Shown here piece after piece: positions 7,154 through 19,665 of a stretch of DNA of 64,000 nt. The position numbers and the translations under genes are program-made. The notes under the pieces were generated by a model. It ran no database searches, was not told where the DNA came from, and saw only the letters and a list, made by a program, of their open reading frames with translations. This DNA comes from Stenotrophomonas rhizophila. GTDB lineage: Bacteria > Pseudomonadota > Gammaproteobacteria > Xanthomonadales > Xanthomonadaceae. Every line of letters starts with the position of its first letter. Within the stretch, counting starts at the first letter, position 1. The stretch covers positions 3,150,755-3,214,754 of the forward strand of contig NZ_CP007597.1 of the NCBI RefSeq assembly GCF_000661955.1, in the 5' to 3' direction.

Positions 7154-8557
7154 TCAGGCCGTCGGTACTTTAGTGAGTGCGACGTCGATGCGTTTCAAGG
7201 CCTCTTCACGCCCGGCCAGGAATACCGTCTGCGAAATGTCCGGGCTGACCTGGGTGCCGGTGATGGCCACGCGCAGCGGCTGGGCCACCTTCCCCATCCC
7301 GATCTCCAGCGCCGTGGCCACCTCATGCAGCGCCACCGACACGCCCTCGGCGGTCCAGTCGGAAACCCCCGCCAACAGCTCGCGGGCCTTGCCCAGCGGC
7401 AGTTCCGCGCCCGGCTTGAAGTGCTTGGCCACGGCCGCCTCGTCGTACTCGGTCAGCGGCTGGTACCAGACCACCGCCTTCTCGGCCATCTCCTTCAGGG
7501 TCTGCACGCGGTCGCGCAGTGCCACCACCACGTCGGCCGGGGCCGGGCCGGCGGCCAGATCCAGGCCCAGCTTGTTCAGCTGGTAGACCAGGTGCGGGGC
7601 GATGCTGTCCGGCGTTTCGGTCTTCAGGAAGTGCTGGTTGACCCAGCCCAGCTTGGCCATGTCCAGGCGCGCGGCCTTGGAATTGCAGTTGGTCACGTCG
7701 AACAGGTCGATCAGCTCCTGGCGGCTGAACAGTTCCTGGTCACCGTGCGACCAGCCCAGCCGGGCCAGGTAGCTCAGCAGCGCATCGGGCAGGTAACCGG
7801 CGTCCTTGTACTGCATCACGTCGGCCGCGCCGGTGCGCTTGGACAGCTTGGCGCCCTGCTCGTCCAGGATCATCGGCATGTGGCCGAACTTCGGCACGGG
7901 CGCGCCGATGCCTTCGTACAGGTTGATCTGGCGCGGGGTGTTGTTGATGTGGTCATCGCCGCGGATCACTTCGCTGATGCGCATGTCCCAGTCGTCCACC
8001 ACCACCGCGAAGTTGTAGGTGGGGAAGCCGTCCGGGCGGAAGATGACCATGTCGTCCAGCTCGCTGTTGGCGATCTCGATGCGGCCCTTGATCAGGTCGT
8101 CGAACACCACCGTGCCCTCGAGCGGGTTCTTGAAGCGGATGACGCGGTTGGGGTCGTCCTTGTACGGCAGGCCCAGGTCGCGCGCGGCGCCGTTGTAGCG
8201 CGGCTTTTCCTGCCTGGCCATCGCCGCTTCGCGCATCGCGTCGAGCTCTTCGCGGGTTTCGTAGGCGTAATAGGCCTTGCCGTCGGCGACCAGCTGCTCG
8301 GCCACTTCCAGGTACCGGGCCACGCGCTGGGTCTGGTAGATCGGACCTTCGTCGTAGCCCAGGCCCAGCCAGTCCATTGCCTCCAGGATCGCGTCGATCG
8401 CGCCCTGGGTGCTGCGCTCGCGGTCGGTGTCTTCGATGCGCAGCACGAATTCGCCGCCACGGTGACGGGCCTCCAGCCAGCAGTACAGCGCGGTGCGGGC
8501 GCCACCGATGTGCAGGTAGCCGGTGGGACTGGGGGCGAAGCGGGTGCGGCAGGTCAT
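7154..8557 (-). CDS. gltX: Glutamyl-tRNA synthetase
   Basis: 467 residues, the normal length for bacterial GluRS. The class I HIGH-type motif is [16 protein letters not shown] (residues 6-21), and the KMSKS-type loop is KLSKRTGA (~240). The Rossmann catalytic domain is followed by the helical anticodon-binding domain. The enzyme charges tRNA-Glu with glutamate in the cytoplasm. A good -10 hexamer, TAAAAT, lies on the minus strand at 8591-8586, about 28 bp before the ATG. zur follows 16 bp downstream, so the pair likely shares this promoter. No tRNA-Gln-specific features were examined. Confidence 0.97.
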   Translation of the reverse strand: MTCRTRFAPSPTGYLHIGGARTALYCWLEARHRGGEFVLRIEDTDRERSTQGAIDAILEAMDWLGLGYDEGPIYQTQRVARYLEVAEQLVADGKAYYAYETREELDAMREAAMARQEKPRYNGAARDLGLPYKDDPNRVIRFKNPLEGTVVFDDLIKGRIEIANSELDDMVIFRPDGFPTYNFAVVVDDWDMRISEVIRGDDHINNTPRQINLYEGIGAPVPKFGHMPMILDEQGAKLSKRTGAADVMQYKDAGYLPDALLSYLARLGWSHGDQELFSRQELIDLFDVTNCNSKAARLDMAKLGWVNQHFLKTETPDSIAPHLVYQLNKLGLDLAAGPAPADVVVALRDRVQTLKEMAEKAVVWYQPLTEYDEAAVAKHFKPGAELPLGKARELLAGVSDWTAEGVSVALHEVATALEIGMGKVAQPLRVAITGTQVSPDISQTVFLAGREEALKRIDVALTKVPTA

Positions 8558-8645
8558 GGAAGGCTCGGGGAACGGGAATCCCCCGATTTTACCATTACCC
8601 CCGGGAGGGCACGGAGGCGGCGGGCGCCCCCTCCGTCCGGCCTCC

Positions 8646-10265
8646 TTACGGCTGCGGCTGCGGCGCGGGCTTGCGCGGGAAGGACTGCTCGCGCATGGCC
8701 GCGTGGTAGGCGAAGGACGCCACGATGGCGGCGGCCTGCTTCAGGTCTTCCGGTTCGGCGTGGTCCCAGGTATCGAGGTGGCTGTGGTGGACGTTGGTGA
8801 AGTAGTCCAGCCGGTCCTGGATGAACTGGAAGCCCGGCAGGCCGATGCGGTCGAAGCTGATGTGGTCGGTGCTGCCGGTGTTGCGGGTGGCCACGGTGGT
8901 GGCACCCACGTCGTGGAAGGGGGCCAGCCAGGCCTCGAAGATCGGCACGGCCGCCATGTTCTCCTGCGCGTAGATCCCGCGGAAGCGGCCCGAACCGTTG
9001 TCCATGTTGAAGTAGACCTGGAACTTGCTGTAATCGCGGGTCTTCTGCAGGGCACCGGTCGGTTCGCGCAACGAGGCCGGCAGCGCCTTCTGCGCCGCAT
9101 CGGCAGGCTCGGGGAAGCCACCGAAGTGCTTGGCCACATAGGCCTGCGAGCCGATCAGCCCTTGTTCTTCACCACTCCACAGGGCCACCCGGATGGTGCG
9201 CTTCGGCTTGGCGCCAGCGGCCTTGAGGATGCGCATGGCCTCCATCATCACCGCCACGCCGGCGGCGTTGTCGGCGGCGCCGGTGCCGCTGTGCCACGAA
9301 TCCAGGTGCGCGCCGATCATCACCACTTCATCGGGTCGGCTGCTGCCGCGGATCTCGGCCAGCGTGTTGTAGCCCGGCTGGTCGGTCTGGTCAGTGAAGC
9401 GCGCCGCGACATCCACGCGCAGGCGCACGGTCTGCTTGGCCTCCAGCGCACGCACCAGCGGATTGAAATGCTCGGCGATCATCGCCAGCTCCGGAATACC
9501 GACCGATTCACCCGCCTTGCGCGAGCCACCGCCGGCAACACGGATGATGCCGTTGTCCCAGCTGCTGATGCTGATCGAGGCCAGTGCGCCTTCGTCGACA
9601 AAGAAGGCGTTGACCTTGGCCGCCAGCGCCTGCTTCTCCTGGTACTCCTTGACCCGCTTGGCGCGGTCGGCCGCCACGTCCTTGTCCTTGGGCAGGGTGA
9701 ATTCCTGCAGGCCCTCCAGCGAGGTTGCGTCATGCCGGTGCGAATCGGCGTCGGTGCCCCGCTTGTACTCGCGCGCCTCGCCCAGCAACAGGATCTTCCC
9801 GCGCAGTTTGCCGCGGTACTTCTCGATGTCGTCGGGCTTCTTGATGTCCACCTGCACCAGCTCGCCCTCGACCGGGCCCTGGGTACCCGGCGTCCAGGCC
9901 TTGGGCAGCGCATGCAGTGGCTGCACGCGATCGCCCAGCATTTCCACGCTGGCCGAGGTGAATTCCCAGCCACGGCCGAAGGCATCGAAGGCTTCGTCGT
10001 GGACGTTGTCCAGCTTCCAGTCGTTGAACCGGCCGCGCGTCCAGGCGTTGGCGCGTCCCATCGCCGGCGAGTTGGTCAGGCGCGGCCCGATGCGTTCGGT
10101 GAGGTAGCTGAAGGTGTCCATCACCTGGGACTGGTGGAAGGCCTGCTGGCGGATCTTGCCCACCATGTCCAGGTCCACCGTTTCGCGCTGCTGCGCCATT
10201 GCATTGCCACCCATCGCCAGCGCTACAGCCAGCACGCCCCACTTCAGCCCGCTCCACTTCAACAC
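8646..10265 (-). CDS. Exported M28-family zinc aminopeptidase
   Basis: About 539 residues. The signal peptide [18 protein letters not shown] implies export to the periplasm or beyond. A protease-associated (PA) insert lies mid-protein, followed by the M28 catalytic domain. Its metal ligands are visible: [19 protein letters not shown] (His and bridging Asp), [10 protein letters not shown] (catalytic Glu and metal Glu), and a late TDHISFD / HHSHLDTW segment with a His. The start is uncertain. A TTG at 10298 has no ribosome-binding site; the GTG at 10265 (or TTG at 10262) gives a textbook signal peptide after a G-rich stretch, so I chose GTG. It likely frees N-terminal residues from peptides. 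No link to neighbours is evident. Confidence 0.88.
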   Translation of the reverse strand: MLKWSGLKWGVLAVALAMGGNAMAQQRETVDLDMVGKIRQQAFHQSQVMDTFSYLTERIGPRLTNSPAMGRANAWTRGRFNDWKLDNVHDEAFDAFGRGWEFTSASVEMLGDRVQPLHALPKAWTPGTQGPVEGELVQVDIKKPDDIEKYRGKLRGKILLLGEAREYKRGTDADSHRHDATSLEGLQEFTLPKDKDVAADRAKRVKEYQEKQALAAKVNAFFVDEGALASISISSWDNGIIRVAGGGSRKAGESVGIPELAMIAEHFNPLVRALEAKQTVRLRVDVAARFTDQTDQPGYNTLAEIRGSSRPDEVVMIGAHLDSWHSGTGAADNAAGVAVMMEAMRILKAAGAKPKRTIRVALWSGEEQGLIGSQAYVAKHFGGFPEPADAAQKALPASLREPTGALQKTRDYSKFQVYFNMDNGSGRFRGIYAQENMAAVPIFEAWLAPFHDVGATTVATRNTGSTDHISFDRIGLPGFQFIQDRLDYFTNVHHSHLDTWDHAEPEDLKQAAAIVASFAYHAAMREQSFPRKPAPQPQP

Positions 10266-10382
10266 GCCCCACCCCGGCCCTTCGGCACTGCTCGTCAAGC
10301 CATCGAGTCTAGCCAGCGCGAGCGCCTGGCCCCCGTCCCATCGGTCATGTGCGCACGCATGGATGTGTCCGGCGGGCGCTGC

Positions 10383-10793
10383 TCAGCCGGTCCAGCCCAG
10401 CCACAGTTGAGCGCTGCCCGGCACCAGCAACAGCCAGTGCCGGCGGTCGACGCTGCTGCAGCCATACACCGCCGCGTGCGCCGGCCAGTCCATGGGCAGC
10501 CCGGCGATGCCGATCTCGGCCAGCGCCGCATTGCCGGCCTTCCATGGCCGGTAACGCGGCACCTTCCCGGCCAGGGCACCACGGCCCTGGCGTGCGCCGG
10601 ACAGCCAGTCCAGGCCTTGCTGCTGCACCCCTTCGCAGGTCCGCGCCGCCAGCTTGAAGCGCACCAGGCCGGGGGCGATGCGCGCCCCCGGCAAGGCCGC
10701 CAGCACGCTGCTGGCCTGCAGCAGCGCGTCCACTTCCAGCAGTTCCGGAATGCCCTGCCACGCGCGTTGCCGCAACCCGTTGCGCCAGCTCAT
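10383..10793 (-). CDS. Uncharacterised protein at the 3' end of the creBCD locus
   Basis: 136-residue cytoplasmic protein of unrecognised family. It has no signal sequence or membrane helix. It has four Trp in its C-terminal third (MDWPAHAAVYG, HWLLLVPGSAQLWLGW). It starts 10 bp after the creD stop, on the same strand, so it is very likely co-transcribed with creD and could belong to the CreBC response. Codon use matches its neighbours. Function unknown. Confidence 0.7.
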   Translation of the reverse strand: MSWRNGLRQRAWQGIPELLEVDALLQASSVLAALPGARIAPGLVRFKLAARTCEGVQQQGLDWLSGARQGRGALAGKVPRYRPWKAGNAALAEIGIAGLPMDWPAHAAVYGCSSVDRRHWLLLVPGSAQLWLGWTG

Positions 10794-10803
10794 GTGCCGC
10801 TCC

Positions 10804-12123
10804 TTACTTCAGGCTCGCGCCGACTTCGTACCAGTCGATCCGGCGGGTGATCCACATGGCGCTGGCCAGCACGCCGAACAGCAGCAGCGAGCCCATCAGC
10901 AACGCGTTGTTCTCCGAGATCAACAGGCCGTACAGCGCGCCGTACAGCACCGTGAGCATGCCGGCAAAGCCCAGGCCGCGCGTCCAGCTCTTCAACACCC
11001 CCGACAGATACACCGCCTGCACCCCGATGCAGGCCACCGCCGACACCAGATAGGCCAGCCAGAACGGAATGTGCTCGGACAGGCTGAGCAGCAGCAGGAA
11101 GAAGATCGCCAGGGCCAGGCCCACCATCAGGTACTGCAGCGGATGGATGCGCAGGCGCTTGATCAGCTCGAACAGGATGAAGCCGACGAAGGTGAGCAGG
11201 ATGAAGAGGATGCCGTACTTGCTGGCCCGGTCGGCCTGGGTGTAGATGTCCACCGGGTTGACCAGTTCAACGCTGACCGTTTCCGGGTCCAGGTCCTTGC
11301 TGTCGCGCAGCTGGCGCTGTGCTTCGGAGGCCAGCGAGGAGACGGCCCACTGGGCGTCGAACCCGGTGTCGGTGACGGTGCGCTGGTTGGGCAGGAAGCT
11401 GCCGCCGAACAGCGGGTGCGGCCACGGCGAGCGGATCGCGATGCGGCTGTCGTCACCCACCGGCACCACCGCCAGCGAACGCGTGCCGTCGAGCACCATG
11501 TCCAGCTGCAGGCGGCTGCCCTTGAGCATGCCGCCGATGCTGTCGTCGAAGTCGCGCAGCGGCACGTGCAGGCCCTTGCCAAGTCCGTTGACCTCGCCGA
11601 TGCCCGGCTGCAGCGTCAACGCCTGCCCATCCTCCTGCAGCGTGGGCGAACCGACCAGGCCACGCAGGTCGGCGATGCCGACGGCCAGGTACGGGGTGCC
11701 ATACACGCGCCCGGCCTTGATCGGATAATCGTCGTCGGCGAACTCGGCGGTGATCTTGGCCTTCCAGCTGTATACCGGCACCCGGAACAGGCCGACCCGG
11801 CGTTCGTCGGGCTGCATCTGCCCGTCCACCCGCAGCGTGGCCGGCATCTGCAGCCAGTAGCTGTGCTCGGTCTGGATTTCCTTCTTCATGTTGCCGGCCG
11901 CGTCGACCACCTCGACCTCGCGGGTATCGGTCCACGGCACCACGCGCACCGGGCCGGTGAGGGTCTGCGCGCCGGCGCGGCTCTGCGACACGCGCAGGTA
12001 GGCTTCGTCGCGGTACGCCTCGCGCTCCTTGATCACGCCCTTGATCATCATCAACGGGATCAGCAGCAACAGGATCAGCCCGCCGACAATGGCGAACCGC
12101 AACAGCATCTTCAGGGATTTCAT
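10804..12123 (-). CDS. creD: Inner-membrane protein CreD
   Basis: 439 residues. An N-terminal TM (~8-26, GGLILLLLIPLMMIKGVI) is followed by a large periplasmic domain (~30-300) that begins with REAYRDEAYLRVSQSRAG, a CreD hallmark. Five or six packed helices follow at the C-terminus (FLLLLSLSEHIPFWLAYLVS and others). CreD is the most strongly induced target of the CreBC two-component system. It has been linked to envelope integrity and, in Stenotrophomonas and Aeromonas, to beta-lactam responses. Its exact biochemical role is not known. A near-perfect CreB site lies at 12188-12203 upstream, so it is probably expressed from its own inducible promoter as well as by read-through from creBC. Confidence 0.92.
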   Translation of the reverse strand: MKSLKMLLRFAIVGGLILLLLIPLMMIKGVIKEREAYRDEAYLRVSQSRAGAQTLTGPVRVVPWTDTREVEVVDAAGNMKKEIQTEHSYWLQMPATLRVDGQMQPDERRVGLFRVPVYSWKAKITAEFADDDYPIKAGRVYGTPYLAVGIADLRGLVGSPTLQEDGQALTLQPGIGEVNGLGKGLHVPLRDFDDSIGGMLKGSRLQLDMVLDGTRSLAVVPVGDDSRIAIRSPWPHPLFGGSFLPNQRTVTDTGFDAQWAVSSLASEAQRQLRDSKDLDPETVSVELVNPVDIYTQADRASKYGILFILLTFVGFILFELIKRLRIHPLQYLMVGLALAIFFLLLLSLSEHIPFWLAYLVSAVACIGVQAVYLSGVLKSWTRGLGFAGMLTVLYGALYGLLISENNALLMGSLLLFGVLASAMWITRRIDWYEVGASLK

Positions 12124-12187
12124 GGCCCGTCCTCGGTTGGGAGGGGGCCAGCTTCGGGCGCGGTGGTGTGCGGGGTTTGTGCTGAGT

Positions 12188-12203
12188 TTGAAGTCTGTGT
12201 GAA
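12188..12203 (-). promoter_or_regulatory. cre-tag-like CreB binding site
   Basis: On the minus strand the sequence is TTCAC-acagac-TTCAA. The published CreB consensus is two TTCAC half-sites separated by 6 bp. Only the last base differs. It is 65 bp upstream of the creD ATG, in the 99-bp creC-creD gap, where an activator site would be expected. Confidence 0.7.
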
Positions 12204-12222
12204 GTGCCCGCGGCGACTGGGC

Positions 12223-13683
12223 TCAGCGCCGGATCGGCGCGCCCGGATCGCGTACTGGCAGCCACAGCGAGGCCAGCGCACCGCCGCCTTCGCGGTTGCG
12301 CAGCTGCACCCGCCCACCATGCAGGCGCGCCACTTCCTGCACGAACGACAGCCCCAGCCCGGAGCTGCGCAGGCCGGTGGCGGGCCGCGCCAGCGAATAG
12401 AAGCGCTCGAACACGCGGTCCAGCGCATAGTCGGGCACGCCGCTGCCGCGGTCGGCCACGCGCAGCACCACGCCGCCGCCCTCGCGCGCGGCGCTCAGCT
12501 GCAGGCGGCTGTCGGCACTGGAAAACGCCAGCGCGTTCTCCAGCAGGTTGTTCAAGGCTTGCCGCAACAAATAACCGTCGCCCTGGATGACCAGGCCATC
12601 GGGGACCTCCACGTCGATCGCCACCGCGGCCGCCTGCGCGCGCACCGCCACCGCGCTGGCAGCGGCCTGCAGCAACGGGGCGAGCGCGATGCGTTCGCGC
12701 TTCTGCAGCCAGCCGTGCTGTTCCACTTCGGCCAGCGCCAGCAGCTTGTCGATGGTCTCGGTGAGGCGCTGTTCCTGGCCCTGGATGCTGCGCGCGAAAT
12801 GCACGCGGTCGGCGTCGGGCAACGGTTCCTGCAGCAGTTCGGCCGCACCGCGGATCGCGGCCAGCGGGCTCTTCATCTCGTGGGTCAGGGATTGAACGTA
12901 CTGCTCCACGTAGGCCTTGCCCTCCAGCTTGCGGCGCATGGTTTCCAGCGCCTGGCCAAGGTCGCCGATCTCATCGCGGCGCGGCTTCGGCGGCGGCACC
13001 GGTTCGCCGGCGCTGACCGCCTTGGCGTAGCGGTTGAGCCGGTTCACGCCATGCATCAACCACGCCGTCATCAACAGCCCGATCAGCGCCGACAAGCCGA
13101 TCAACCACGCGCCCCGCCGCATGATGGCGCGCTGGCTGGCGGCAATGAACGGGTCGATGCTGCGGTTGGGCTGGGCCAGGCTGAGCACGCCGATCAGGCG
13201 CGTGGCATCGGCCGGGTCATGGATCGGCGCGGCCACGTGCATCACCGAATGGGTGTCGTCGCCGGGGGTTTCCGGGCTGGAGCGGGCGCCGTATTCGCCG
13301 CGCAGGGTGCGGTAGACATCGTTCCAGCGCGAGTTGTCGCGGCCGATGCCCTGCCCGGTGGAGTCGTACACCACGATGCCCTTGGCGTCGGTGATGGTCA
13401 CCCGGTAATCCAGCGTGCGCTTGGGAAAACGCCACACCATCGCCTTCGGGTCGCGGCGCTGCGCGCGGGCCAGGCTGGCCACGAACGCACCGTTGCGGAT
13501 GCGCCCGGCCTTGAGGTCGGCGGCGGCCATCTCGGCCAGTACGTTGGCGGCGTCGACCAGGGTCGACTCCATCGCCTGGCGCACGCCCGGCTTGACCTCG
13601 TTGACGAAGATGCGCATCACGAAGAACGCGGCGATGCCCACGATCAGGAAGAACCCCAGGAACAGCTTCAGGCCCAGCCGCAT
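12223..13683 (-). CDS. creC: Sensor histidine kinase CreC
   Basis: 486-residue membrane kinase. TM1 (5-23) and TM2 (~191-210) flank a periplasmic CreC-type sensor domain. A HAMP linker (~212-260, RRDEIGDLGQALETMRRKLEGKAYVEQY) leads to the dimerisation box LTHEMKSPLAAIRGAAELL, with phospho-acceptor His268. The ATPase domain follows: NNLLENALAF (N box), DRGSGVPDYALDRVFERF (G1/F) and GLRSSGLGLSFVQ (G2). It starts 3 bp after the creB stop. It phosphorylates CreB; the S. maltophilia pair (also called BlrAB-like) affects beta-lactamase and envelope genes. The signal sensed is unresolved. Confidence 0.92.
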   Translation of the reverse strand: MRLGLKLFLGFFLIVGIAAFFVMRIFVNEVKPGVRQAMESTLVDAANVLAEMAAADLKAGRIRNGAFVASLARAQRRDPKAMVWRFPKRTLDYRVTITDAKGIVVYDSTGQGIGRDNSRWNDVYRTLRGEYGARSSPETPGDDTHSVMHVAAPIHDPADATRLIGVLSLAQPNRSIDPFIAASQRAIMRRGAWLIGLSALIGLLMTAWLMHGVNRLNRYAKAVSAGEPVPPPKPRRDEIGDLGQALETMRRKLEGKAYVEQYVQSLTHEMKSPLAAIRGAAELLQEPLPDADRVHFARSIQGQEQRLTETIDKLLALAEVEQHGWLQKRERIALAPLLQAAASAVAVRAQAAAVAIDVEVPDGLVIQGDGYLLRQALNNLLENALAFSSADSRLQLSAAREGGGVVLRVADRGSGVPDYALDRVFERFYSLARPATGLRSSGLGLSFVQEVARLHGGRVQLRNREGGGALASLWLPVRDPGAPIRR

Positions 13684-13686
13684 GGC

Positions 13687-14379
13687 TCAGACCTCCAGCG
13701 CGTAGCCGAGCCCGCGATGGGTGCGGATCGGGTCGGGGTCAGCCCCTGCGGCACGCAGCTTGGCCCGCAGCGTCTTGACGTGGGTATCCACGGTGCGGTC
13801 GGCGCTGTCGGCGTCGGTGTCCCAGCCACGGTCCATCAGCTGGGCGCGGCTGAGGATGGACCCCGGGCGCTGCAGTAGCGCGGCCATCAGCGCGTACTCG
13901 TAGCGGGTCAGCTCCAGCGGCTGCTCGGCAAAGCGGATGCGACGGCCCTCGCGGTCGATCGCGAAGCGGCCGTGCTGCTGCCAGCCGGCCTGCTCGGCCG
14001 GGGCGCTGCTGCTGCGGCGCAGCCGCGCACGCACCCGGGCCACCAGTTCGCGCGGCGAGAAAGGCTTGGCCATGTAATCGTCCGCGCCCAGTTCCAGGCC
14101 CAGCACGCGGTCGAACTCGTCGTTGCGCGCCGTCAGGAAGATCACCGGCACCTCGCTGAAGGTGCGCAGGCTGCGACACACTTCAAACCCGCTCATGTCC
14201 GGCAGCCCCACGTCCAGCACCACCACGTCGAAGGCCTGCTGGCGCAGGGCCTCCAGCGCGCCGCCGCCCAGCAGGCAGTGCTGGGCGCCGTAGCCTTCGC
14301 TGCGCAGGGCATACAGGACGGTGTCGGCGATGGCGGTTTCGTCTTCGACGACCAGGACGTTGTGCAGGGGGCGGTTCAT
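13687..14379 (-). CDS. creB: Response regulator CreB (OmpR type)
   Basis: 230 residues. The receiver domain has acidic pocket E12/D13, phospho-acceptor Asp56 in FDVVVLDVGLPD, and Lys105 in MAKPFSPREL. The C-terminal OmpR/PhoB winged helix includes LELTRYEYALMAALLQRPG and the recognition segment DRTVDTHVKTLRAKL. I chose the ATG at 14379: the long in-frame opening upstream is antisense to rlmJ and reads as low-complexity sequence. It is divergent from rlmJ, with only 45 bp between the start codons. It likely binds the TTCAC-N6-TTCAC site before creD. Confidence 0.93.
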   Translation of the reverse strand: MNRPLHNVLVVEDETAIADTVLYALRSEGYGAQHCLLGGGALEALRQQAFDVVVLDVGLPDMSGFEVCRSLRTFSEVPVIFLTARNDEFDRVLGLELGADDYMAKPFSPRELVARVRARLRRSSSAPAEQAGWQQHGRFAIDREGRRIRFAEQPLELTRYEYALMAALLQRPGSILSRAQLMDRGWDTDADSADRTVDTHVKTLRAKLRAAGADPDPIRTHRGLGYALEV

Positions 14380-14424
14380 GCGCGCAGCATAGCCGCTGGG
14401 CCCGCCGCCCCGTACACTGCGCCG

Positions 14425-15282
14425 ATGAATTACCGCCACGCCTTCCATGCCGGCAACCATGCCGATGTGCTCAAGCACATCGTGCAGCTTGCCCTGCTCG
14501 ACACCTTCAAGCGCAAGGACAGCCCGTTCTTCGTGCTGGACACCCACGGCGGCGCTGGCCGCTACCTGCTGGCCAGCGAGGAAAGCCGCAAGACCCTGGA
14601 GGCCGAGGAGGGGGTGATGCGCCTGATGGCCCAGCCCACGCTGCCGGCGGTGGTCGAGCGCTACCTGAAGGCCGTCCAGGCCGACAACCCGGTCGGGGCC
14701 ATGATCAGCTACCCCGGCTCGCCGCTGCTGACCGCCCGCGCCCTGCGCGAGCAGGACCGCATGGCGGTCTGCGAGGTGCAGGACGACGAGGCCGCCTCGC
14801 TGAAGGCGCTGTTCGCCCACGACAGCCGGGTCGGCGTTTACCACGCCGACGGCTACGCGCAGAACCGTGCCCTGCTGCCGCCCAAGGCCAACGGTGTGAA
14901 GATCGGCCGCGGGCTGGTCCTGATCGACCCGCCCTACGAGGGCCAGGACGCCGAATACCAGGCCATCCTGGCCTCGGTGAGCGAGATCCTCGGCCGCTGG
15001 CCACAGGCCACCTTCGCGATCTGGTTCCCGATCAAGCAGCGCCGCACCATCCTGCATTTCCTGCGCAAGGCCTGTGCGCTGCCGGTGAAGTCGGTGCTGA
15101 CCGCCGAACTGCTGATCCGGCCGGACGACTCGCCGCTGCGGCTCAATGGCAGCGGCATGCTGCTGCTCAACCCGCCCTGGCAGTTCGACCAGGTGCTGGC
15201 CCCGGCCATGCCGGCGCTGAAGCAGTTCCTGGGCGAGGCCGGCGCCAGCACCCGGCTGCAGTGGCTCAAGCAGGCCGAATGA
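14425..15282 (+). CDS. rlmJ: 23S rRNA (adenine2030-N6)-methyltransferase RlmJ
   Basis: 285 residues, matching the ~280-residue E. coli enzyme. The N-terminus MNYRHAFHAGNHADVLKH is the family signature. The SAM-binding strand is FFVLDTHGGAGRY. The N6-adenine catalytic motif DPPY is at 168-171 in LVLIDPPYEG, followed by FAIWFPI. It methylates A2030 of 23S rRNA and is usually dispensable. I chose the ATG at 14425; the frame stays open upstream through creB, but that part has no homology-like sequence. It is transcribed away from creB. Confidence 0.95.
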   Translation: MNYRHAFHAGNHADVLKHIVQLALLDTFKRKDSPFFVLDTHGGAGRYLLASEESRKTLEAEEGVMRLMAQPTLPAVVERYLKAVQADNPVGAMISYPGSPLLTARALREQDRMAVCEVQDDEAASLKALFAHDSRVGVYHADGYAQNRALLPPKANGVKIGRGLVLIDPPYEGQDAEYQAILASVSEILGRWPQATFAIWFPIKQRRTILHFLRKACALPVKSVLTAELLIRPDDSPLRLNGSGMLLLNPPWQFDQVLAPAMPALKQFLGEAGASTRLQWLKQAE

Positions 15283-15377
15283 GCGTCCTTGCGCGCCCCT
15301 GAACGGCGTGAGCGTTCCGTTCACGGAACCGGCGCCCCGGGATGCGAGAATCCAAAGACCACCTAGGAATCACCGGT

Positions 15378-15923
15378 ATGGCTACCCGTAACCGCATGCC
15401 GCCCTGGCACGAGATTTTCAAGGCACCCAGTGGCCACGAGCTGCTGATCCGCCCGATCCGCCCCGAAGACGGGGCGCCGCTGCATGCGGCCTTCAGCCTG
15501 TTCGGGCCCGAAGAGATCCGCGACCGCTTCCTGCAATCGGTGACCGAGCTGTCGCCGGAAACCACCCAGCGCCTGACCCACCCCAATCCGAAGAGCGAAA
15601 TCACCCTGGTGGCGGCCGAGTCGCTGCCCGCCGGTGAAGCCGTGGTCGGCGCGGTGGCACGGGCTTCGATCATCCAAGGCACCCGCGAGGCCGAGTACGC
15701 CATCCTGGTCAGCCGCTTCCTGGTGGGCCAGGGGTTGGGCCGGCAGCTGATGCGCAAGCTGGTCAAGTGGGCGCGCGGCAAGTACCTGGATCGCCTGTAC
15801 GGCGACGTGGCCGAAGAGAACGAGCCGATGAAGCAGCTGGCTGCTTCGCTGGGCTTCAAGCCGGTGCCGCACCCGCAGGGCACGCCCGGGTTGGTGCGCA
15901 TGGTCCTGGAGCTCGACAGCTGA
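15378..15923 (+). CDS. GNAT-family N-acetyltransferase
   Basis: 181 residues. LLIRPIRPEDGAPLHAAFSLFGPEEIRDRFL at the start and FLVGQGLGRQLMRKLVKWA (acetyl-CoA pyrophosphate loop, GQGLG) identify a GNAT domain. It most resembles the stand-alone catalytic domain of Pat-type protein lysine acetyltransferases, whose N-terminus also has RP.RPED and F....S.ES.R.RF. The substrate is not predictable. I chose the ATG at 15378, preceded by AGGAATCACCGGT; an ATG at 15342 would add 12 residues with no homology. Three SMAGs follow within 5 bp of the stop and may act as a 3' stabiliser. Confidence 0.85.
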   Translation: MATRNRMPPWHEIFKAPSGHELLIRPIRPEDGAPLHAAFSLFGPEEIRDRFLQSVTELSPETTQRLTHPNPKSEITLVAAESLPAGEAVVGAVARASIIQGTREAEYAILVSRFLVGQGLGRQLMRKLVKWARGKYLDRLYGDVAEENEPMKQLAASLGFKPVPHPQGTPGLVRMVLELDS

Positions 15924-15927
15924 CGGC

Positions 15928-16025
15928 GTGCCGGCCAACGGCCGGCACCTACCTTTTGTGCGCGTGCCGGCCAACGGCCGGTACCTACGGCTTTGAGGGC
16001 GTGCCGGCCAACGGCCGGCACCTAC
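15928..16025 (-). repeat. Three tandem SMAG elements
   Basis: Three 25-nt copies at 15928-15952, 15964-15988 and 16001-16025, all with the GTAG head on the minus strand and the hairpin GTGCCGGCC-gtt-GGCCGGCAC. They differ at a single base: copy 2 has a GGTAC instead of GGCAC arm. The spacers of 11 and 12 nt are unrelated. They lie between the GNAT gene and mfd. Confidence 0.9.
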
Positions 16026-16100
16026 CGGGGCTGTGCCACCAGGCACGCAACGGTGAGCGGCAGCGAGCCGGGCTGACATGGCCGTGACTTCGGCGTCTGC

Positions 16101-16113
16101 TAAAATCGACGGT
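16101..16113 (+). promoter_or_regulatory. Extended -10 promoter very close to mfd start
   Basis: TGC-TAAAAT (hexamer 16101-16106) ends 9 bp before the mfd ATG at 16116. There is no clear -35 box at 17 bp and no Shine-Dalgarno between it and the ATG. If used, transcription would begin within a few bases of the start codon. Confidence 0.45.
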
Positions 16114-16115
16114 TC

Positions 16116-19583
<3,468 letters not shown>

Positions 19584-19602
19584 TCCCTGTTTCCCCTGTG
19601 AC

Positions 19603-19632
19603 CCTCCGCTTCTGCGGGCCGGAGGGTTTTTT
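19603..19632 (+). terminator. Rho-independent terminator of mfd
   Basis: Stem CCCTCCG/CGGAGGG with a GC-rich loop, followed by TTTTTT (19627-19632), 20 bp after the mfd stop. Confidence 0.85.
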
Positions 19633-19665
19633 CCCTGTTATCTGCCCGCGACAAGGAGAGTTGCT

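Noticed and set aside
8611..8636. Hairpin ACGGAGG/CCTCCGT after the M28 peptidase gene
   Set aside because: No T-tract and weak context; not listed as a terminator.
8523..13878. Very long plus-strand open frames (8523-10850 and 10654-13878) opposite the M28 peptidase and creBCD
   Set aside because: Composition is His/Gln/Gly/Arg low-complexity, and they span the ends of several well-supported genes.
13972..14424. Open frame upstream of rlmJ giving a 436-residue protein
   Set aside because: The extension overlaps creB on the other strand and carries no rlmJ homology; the ATG at 14425 gives the standard length.
15928..16025. Regular 36-37 bp repeat array that could be taken for a CRISPR
   Set aside because: Only three units, palindromic GTAG repeats, 11-12-nt spacers, no cas genes; these are SMAG repeats.
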